DNA of 64,000 nucleotides, from assembly GCA_964019335.1 (NCBI GenBank), contig OZ025718.1, positions 124,001 to 188,000 on the forward strand. The letters are read 5' to 3'. Shown here one piece after another: positions 59,601 to 64,000 of this stretch (the first letter of the stretch is position 1; every line of letters begins with the position of its first letter). Origin of the DNA: Diplonema japonicum. Its lineage: Eukaryota > Euglenozoa > Diplonemea > Diplonemida > Diplonemidae. Both the position numbers and the translations under genes were made by a program. The notes under the pieces are model-generated. The model was given only the letters and a program-made list of their open reading frames with translations, searched no databases and was not told the DNA's origin.

Positions 59601-61415
59601 GTTGTTGTTGAACTCGTAGACGTGAGTTACCGACGAGCACTTCTTGTCGTCGCAACACATTTCTTTGCATTGATCCGCCTCCAGGGTCTTCTCTTCTCTA
59701 AACCACTCTCCTCGCAAGCTAGCATTATCATATTTCTCCCACATGCATGGTACAGGCACGGGATTCGTGTTGTAATACACAACCTTTTCAGTTTCGTTGA
59801 GCCAGCAACCTGAAGGTAGCGACGGCTCCGTTATCTGCACCACGGCAGGGTTGAGCTTCAGGTATTCGGCTGCTACTTTGCAATCGTTCAAGGCAGGGGG
59901 TTGGGTGTACGTGGGGGGGCATTCTCGGGAATCTTTTTCGAGTTCGTGGATGCCCCGGATGACACCTCCGAAACCTTCGCTGCCCCACGTGACGATGTTC
60001 CATGACTTCGTCAGTGCGGCGAAGGCGCCTTCTGTGCTGACAACAGTATACACGTCATGTATAGGACTGGAGAGGGCACCATAAACAGGGTTGCCCCATG
60101 CTACGACAGAGGAATTTCGGAGAAGCGCTGCAAACGCCGCGCGGTTTGAAAACAGTTGGACGACGTCAGTGAGCTCTGGAGCCTTTCCACCGCTGGCTTC
60201 GTCACCCCATGCCACGACCCTGCCCCCTTCCGTCAGCAGGGCGAAGGCAGCCCTCGTCGATACGATCGTCCGGATCTCCGTCGGATCAACCGCCTCCTCG
60301 ACTTCAGTAATGCTGCCCCCGTACATGGTCGTGAAGTCGACTGAGAGAGGGACAATAATCTCCGCAGGAGAGGGACCGGGGAAGATGAGTCGCTCGTCCG
60401 GCAAATCTTTCGTTGTGATGGCTCTAAAGTAAGGTAGATGCGTGTAGTTGCCGCACCACGCCATCATGGACCCGTTAGTGGCCACCGTCACGGTGCAGAG
60501 ATCGTTTGACTCAGTAAAGGAGATAGAGGTGTTGTAATCGTGCCAGTGCGGGCTATTGTCATCCGTAAGATCGGGCCCAGACTCGTACCACTGTGTGACC
60601 GTGTTGATACTATCGGGGTGTACAACAGGCTTGTAAGGAGGGAGAAATACAGGGGACGGGGAAGCTGGGATGTTTGTAGGAGCAAAGGTTGGAGGAAAAG
60701 GTGTTCTTGGTGCTGGCGTTTTCGCAGGGATGTCTGTGGGAGCAAAGGTTGGAGGTGCCACAGTTATTGGTGCCACAGTTTCATTAAAATCTGCTTCCGG
60801 TGCACTAGATGGTCTAGGCCCCCTGACTCTATCATTCGCGTCAGGGTTCAGCCTGGAGACGTGGAAGGTGTCTGTCCGTATCGTAGACGAAACCTTCACT
60901 GAGAAGATCCCTGCCAAGAGGTTCGACTCTCGTTCGTGGATAGCCCATTTCGTATCCTTTGCGCCCCATGCCGCCACACCCGCCATCTTGTACTCCTCCC
61001 TGCAAGGACAGATTCGCCTATAGGCCTTATGGCCTACCCGGTCGCATCGTGGCCCTGAAAGTCCCCACGACCCCCTATTCCATAACCTCTCCGGAGCCTT
61101 GAATGCGCAGTTCCCCTCAAACCACACCGGCGCTTCATAAAACCCACCCTGCACCCACTTAGTACACCCAGCTATCAACGGGTCCGGCCCCGTCGGCCAA
61201 TGATTCTCGGAGCAGCTCTTACTTAGCCCGTTGCACAACGCCGTGCATGTCTCCCCGTCACCTGCTATTTCCCAGGTCACTCCTACATTGCTGCCTAACA
61301 CTCCCAGCACGACCACCAACAACATCAGGGTGTAATGGGGGGACAACCCCCTCCCCCGAACCGCCTGAAGATTGAGAAACAAAACAAGAAACATCAAGAC
61401 TTTTTGTACTAACAT
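56604..61415 (-). CDS. Large secreted/surface protein with RCC1-like strands, Apple/PAN-like modules and Thr/Pro stalks, two exons, 1,592 aa
   Basis: Exon 1 is 61415-56799 and exon 2 is 56765-56604, with a 33-nt intron (GTATGG..CTCAG). The start MLVQKVLMFLVLFLNLQAVRG is signal-like, followed by a second hydrophobic stretch (YTLMLLVVVLGVLG). Order of parts: a Cys-rich head (CTALCNGLSKSC..., GCTKWVQGGFYEAPVW); a Pro/Thr linker of PTFAPTDIPAK-type repeats; RCC1-like strands (AAFALLTEGGRVVAWGDEAS, AAFAALLRNSSVVAWGN); a PAN/Apple-like module (ADQCKEMCCDDKKCSSVTH); a mucin-like Thr/Ser/Pro stalk (TPTVSLTVSETITPTISLT); two more Apple-like modules (CAQKCLDTPGCTGFEY, CEEACRSNLACKSYQ); more RCC1-like strands; a transmembrane helix near residue 1,430 (IMWPWLLLTLPLIGGICM); and a cytosolic tail. 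Many NxT/S sequons fit an exported glycoprotein. Probably an adhesin or receptor; the ligand is unknown. Confidence 0.8.
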   Translation of the reverse strand: MLVQKVLMFLVLFLNLQAVRGRGLSPHYTLMLLVVVLGVLGSNVGVTWEIAGDGETCTALCNGLSKSCSENHWPTGPDPLIAGCTKWVQGGFYEAPVWFEGNCAFKAPERLWNRGSWGLSGPRCDRVGHKAYRRICPCREEYKMAGVAAWGAKDTKWAIHERESNLLAGIFSVKVSSTIRTDTFHVSRLNPDANDRVRGPRPSSAPEADFNETVAPITVAPPTFAPTDIPAKTPAPRTPFPPTFAPTNIPASPSPVFLPPYKPVVHPDSINTVTQWYESGPDLTDDNSPHWHDYNTSISFTESNDLCTVTVATNGSMMAWCGNYTHLPYFRAITTKDLPDERLIFPGPSPAEIIVPLSVDFTTMYGGSITEVEEAVDPTEIRTIVSTRAAFALLTEGGRVVAWGDEASGGKAPELTDVVQLFSNRAAFAALLRNSSVVAWGNPVYGALSSPIHDVYTVVSTEGAFAALTKSWNIVTWGSEGFGGVIRGIHELEKDSRECPPTYTQPPALNDCKVAAEYLKLNPAVVQITEPSLPSGCWLNETEKVVYYNTNPVPVPCMWEKYDNASLRGEWFREEKTLEADQCKEMCCDDKKCSSVTHVYEFNNNVPSGTCRFYETEEMFTPTVSLTVSETITPTISLTASPKPSRTMTASPTSTASVTLTLPPTPTLTLSPSATFSVTVTPYSTPTLSNTSTLEPGPTPTPTTTPTIEVIYQHNVTYTSYVRVNEISLLCTSDPNSVANIVADKVSGIFATSKSFMAVSDRVAVWPHPRDAVSIPGVSAISPDMNSVFAAEDAFLVVKKNWEIETVWGTGGQGLFWTIGMPSLPPIQMGKILDIRTTTGAATVVSSEMKLESWKFKPDALGEFVSLGKVACYWTPQNEGLWTRYRSIGTALECAQKCLDTPGCTGFEYPTSGAYCAPWFDNECSNISSPGWHWMNWDTDTYELYHIKDNVLRVPVNPATEYYMVGKGKCTVNGTEPAVLLEIGPVAASVCEEACRSNLACKSYQTTATLRCKLFVQEANGATSAQGGNDTLCYSTKPVQEVPAYGFSMGSIVFYNDTGGAIRVNGKTLTVTPDGWKVPWEAVKDIGPTAYALVTSQDDPKYDVTRWKLEKFKTSANTTILIHSMEAYNYFIPSSRETLYGPFHIGPALSVPEDIYLRPLLARGDLWYHPVPNAGCPDIEKMNPDDTLSFEADADTVQLCGDVCWQIKSPSNCTSFSFSEAKKCRVYFHDECSYPIGRSGAGIGWVRDVGTTLYTMSVLQDDNFFDELDYGQDAPLNLTLVDMVRPSRDAFTAVLNGTVVTWGNQEYGGNTSYLQVGKSKYLDEGVDQIIPGVRSFSVRRIGAGHDECEITPCYAYKGDELKQPSSGKKEEAMDQLCFDPHPESWSPNDFLCVCTQVAHEAVGKPVECPDPAAPIMWPWLLLTLPLIGGICMRLDVVHFEKLEVYRKTVTLWDMYALHATETEENALEGMLAANPGSEIQLLRALVPHTEIRGGEARLFLLFQKRLSDDAEKKLPKDLIWYTQMYIYGPERMRAPFPRPVWKFKKKKISQMTPFGHILSQASTARGHLSPRRAPRTRSGGSDMWPSELITPLVDESSLSVTVL

Positions 61416-61451
61416 AAACGGTAACAGAAGGGGGTAAAAAAAAGAATCCCC

Positions 61452-61453
61452 CT
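61452..61453 (-). promoter_or_regulatory. Putative trans-splice acceptor between the two surface-protein genes
   Basis: The minus strand reads aaaaatcccccctttacag, AG ending 15 nt after the TAA of the upstream gene (61468-61470) and 36 nt before the next ATG. The intergenic distance is only 52 nt. Confidence 0.6.
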
Positions 61454-61467
61454 GTAAAGGGGGATTT

Positions 61468-64000
61468 TTACGTGAGATTACAGAAATAACGCTTGACGCC
61501 GTTCTTGTAGGTATAACCCTCGGAGGTGCAGGCGCGGCAGGAATCAATGACGGGCTCGGAGGACAACATGTTGTGAGATGAAGGGATATGGGTGCAAGAT
61601 AAAGAGGAGGAGGGGTAGAGGCGTTTGAGGTCGTCGCATGCGAGGCCTTCTCTACATGTGGGGCCACCCCAGCCTATGTCGCAGAGGCATGACCCATACG
61701 GGGAGCATCTGCCGTGGCCTGAGCAGGTATCTGCGATGCATTGCACCTCGCAGTCTTCTCCGTAGTACCCTGAAGCGCATTCGCAGCCGTCCCCGCGGCC
61801 TACCATGTTCGCAGGGCACGTGCAGACAAACCCCTTGCACCGCCCACCATGAGCTTTGCATATGACATCATCACAAGCGCGAAGCATCGACACTTTTTCC
61901 TCCACTTTCCCCCGCAGATATCCCAAGCTCATCATAGACTCCCCAGACGGCATCGCATCGTTGCACCCCCTCTCATACCGTCCCGGGTCGGTCGTCGCGA
62001 ACACCGCCTGTCTCTGCCACGACGCCACTGTCACCATTCCGTTCTCTATCAGCATCGAATCTGGCGGATGGACTACCGTTCCGTTCAGAATCTGGAGGGA
62101 TCTGATCGACGCCCACTTCCTTGGGTCGTCGGTACCCTTCTTAAGGTGTTCGAGAGTCCGGTCTTGCAACCTAAACCTCACAGTCGCACCACCGCAAGAA
62201 GCGTAGAACCACGTGTCGCGTCCCGCCGTGCTAGGAACGGGGTTGAGATGCCCTCCATTACGGGAAACCTTTGTGACGGAATTGCCATGGTAGCACAAAG
62301 AGGGGCGGGAGGTGGGGAGCTCGGATTCCTTGGGGGAGAACACGATGGTGTAAGCTGCGGCTCGTGAGGTGCACGTCGCAGCGTCGAGGGAGAGCCGGAA
62401 GGTTATGGTCGAACCGAGACTGGCCACGCTGTCGTTGACAAGGGACGTAACGTTGGCATCAAGAATGCCGTGTGTAGGGACAGACACGTTCAGCACTGAC
62501 GGGCTGATGGTGGATGCCCCACTGGCTGCCACAGAATGGGTCAGTGTGGTCTCGTCCCACCCCCACGAGGGGTCGACGACTTCGATCATCATTCGCACGC
62601 ATTCCCCGTATGACTCCCCCCAGTTGCTGTTCACCACCACAAGCCTCAACCTGAACCTCTTCAGCGCTGCGATTGGAACGCTTGCAAACTTAATATACGC
62701 ATCCTTTCCATCACTGCTGACTCCTAAATACCCTGTTCCGTAGTTGCTCCCTGTGTTGTCCGGGTCCACCATGGCGTCGTCAGTCGGCGTGATGCACGCA
62801 TCGCGTCCTGCTTCGTAGAACTTGCCTATGGTCAAGTGCGCCCCTCTACTGTAGTAGAAGTTCTCAACCGTGTCGCCTGCAGTACCCGAGGAAGACATGA
62901 CGAAGTCCCTGCCCTTGTAGTGTGCCAGCCGCCCGCTTCCCATTACAGTTCTCTGCACGGTCGCCTCTTGCGGGGAGACAATCCTTACGATGCACAGCAA
63001 AGATGGTTCAAACGGGTGAGTCACAGGGTCTGTGCAGAAATACATGACCTCAGCTTTTGAAAGCGTGTCTGAAAGGACTTCCAAGACGGGAGGGTCGGAG
63101 GTGGGTAGCGGGGCAGGGAAGAGAGCAGTACCGGACGCAGTGCCATCCGATATGAGAAAACCGTTGCGAACTGCCCACACCGCAAGACCGACGTTGTGGA
63201 GTGATAGAGCTGTAGGAAAGGAAGGTGCACGTGCGGCATGGAACAGCAGCTGGTGCTCCTCGGAGACAACTGTAGCGGTGCCTTCATAGTAGCGGTATAG
63301 GTTGTATACTTGCGTGTCACGGGAAGCAAGAAACAGTAGCTTGCCCCCCAGTCCGACCCCTGCTATCGGGTTACTGGAGTCCGGCCCTGGCACTATATCT
63401 GCCAAAAGTTTCACTCCACGTCCTGACCCCTCGCATCTTGCCCACATCTTGAAGTAGTCCAGCGCCGTGTACGAGAGAGTGTCGTATGTCTTTCTGAAAA
63501 CCACTCTCCAGTGCGTCTTGAACACTTCTTGCTCCCTTTGAATATCCCATCTTTGAACGTTCTCTGTGTTCTCTCCAATGTGTACACCCCACACGTGCCA
63601 CAGCTTTTTGTCATAATACTGTAGCTCTATCCTCTTCGGGCACCTCGGCGGGGTGCACGCCCACACGACATGCCCCACTTCCGCCCTTGTGTCTCCGTAG
63701 TCGTACGCTACCCACGCCTCCCCTAACAAGTCTTCCGACACACCGTCAAGCTTACTAAAGTACGTACTGTTAGTGTTATTGAAGCCGCTACTCTGGTACG
63801 ACACGGTGGGGACATCGCATCCATGGTCTGTGGCAGTTGGTTTATATTGTGGTAATGCATACGTTGCGCTTTCGTGGGATCAGGTAGTAGACAGGCACCG
63901 TTAACCTTCATCCCACGCACCCTACCAGTGTACCCTTCCGTCACCGTGCGGGACGGGAATGCTAGCGACCCCTGCGTTGCGTTATGCTGCAAACCTAAAA
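61468..64000 (-). CDS. Large secreted protein with DNRLRE/CBM96-like and EGF-like domains (5' part outside window)
   Basis: The last exon is 63827-61468 and a preceding exon begins beyond the window edge and ends at 63863. The 35-nt intron (GTATGC..CACAG) joins LPDPTKAQ to HHGCDVPTVSYQ in frame; the apparent start at 63804 is only a GTG codon. Parts in order: a galactose-binding-like beta region (RIELQYYDKKLWHVWGVHIG); a propeller-like part with the motif NGFLISDGTASGTALF (the LWxSDGTxxGT type); a DNRLRE/CBM96-like domain (SNYGTGYLGVSSDGKDAYIK, VVDPSWGWDETTLTHS, NVTSLVNDSVASLGSTITFR), a fold linked to carbohydrate binding; and Cys-rich EGF-like repeats (CKAHGGRCKGFVCTCPANMV, CSGHGRCSPYGSCLCDIGWG). 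There is no transmembrane helix near the C-terminus (KNGVKRYFCNLT), so it is probably secreted. It is immediately upstream of the 1,592-aa surface protein and may act with it. Confidence 0.78.

Noticed and set aside
60900-60925. gaggttcgactctcg, resembling a tRNA T-loop
   Set aside because: It lies inside the coding sequence of the surface protein and there is no matching acceptor stem or anticodon arm.
61468-63804. Start codon of the DNRLRE/EGF protein at 63804
   Set aside because: The codon is GTG and the frame continues upstream through an intron acceptor into another coding exon that leaves the window.

Overview
This window is eukaryotic nuclear DNA from a protist. All recognisable protein genes lie on the minus strand, so the 64 kb looks like one co-oriented gene array transcribed from high to low coordinates. 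Genes are separated by A/T homopolymer-rich spacers. Many start codons sit 1 to 36 nt after a pyrimidine-rich ..AG, and in two places the previous gene's stop codon is only 12-15 nt before that AG. This fits polycistronic transcription with spliced-leader trans-splicing, as in Euglenozoa. Conventional GT-AG cis-introns are frequent too (32-88 nt, often mostly poly-A/T). The combination fits a diplonemid-like euglenozoan better than a trypanosomatid, but no spliced-leader or rRNA gene is present to prove it, so the assignment is an inference.

Layout from low to high coordinates. 0.6-3.7 kb: a ubiquitin-like/ankyrin protein and a four-exon cyclin-dependent kinase. 4.1-8.3 kb: retroelement debris, with a 5'-truncated non-LTR reverse transcriptase, a frameshifted relative carrying an OTU-protease-like domain, and two families of short repeats. 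9.5-14.9 kb: a calcineurin-like phosphoesterase, further retroelement remnants and a cyclin-box protein. 14.9-22.2 kb: two large alpha-solenoid-like proteins (about 1,204 and 1,128 aa). 22.2-24.5 kb: gene-free low-complexity DNA with two adjacent foldback elements. 24.5-31 kb: a proline-rich repeat protein, a small hypothetical, a WD40 protein, a coiled-coil protein and a GNAT acetyltransferase. 30.9-35.7 kb: a tandem triplication of a unit holding a sigma-like glutathione S-transferase plus the start of the GNAT gene (one GST copy frameshifted, two intact). 35.8-45.5 kb: hypothetical and membrane proteins, including a TMC/OSCA-like channel, and a 1,433-aa five-exon protein with 29 copies of an LPDFLK motif, a DDX1-like SPRY domain and two Cys-rich fingers. 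45.6-52.4 kb: a histidine phosphatase, a degenerate PP2C, DNA polymerase epsilon subunit B, a hypothetical, and an EF-hand/double ubiquitin-like protein. 52.6-64 kb: a membrane-anchored SGNH hydrolase, an RCC1 protein and two large secreted or surface proteins, the last cut by the window edge.

The genes do not form a metabolic operon. Cell-cycle or replication functions (CDK, cyclin, POLE2) and surface proteins are simply co-oriented. Exon models below were built by eye from GT-AG boundaries that keep the frame; each was checked for total length divisible by three.
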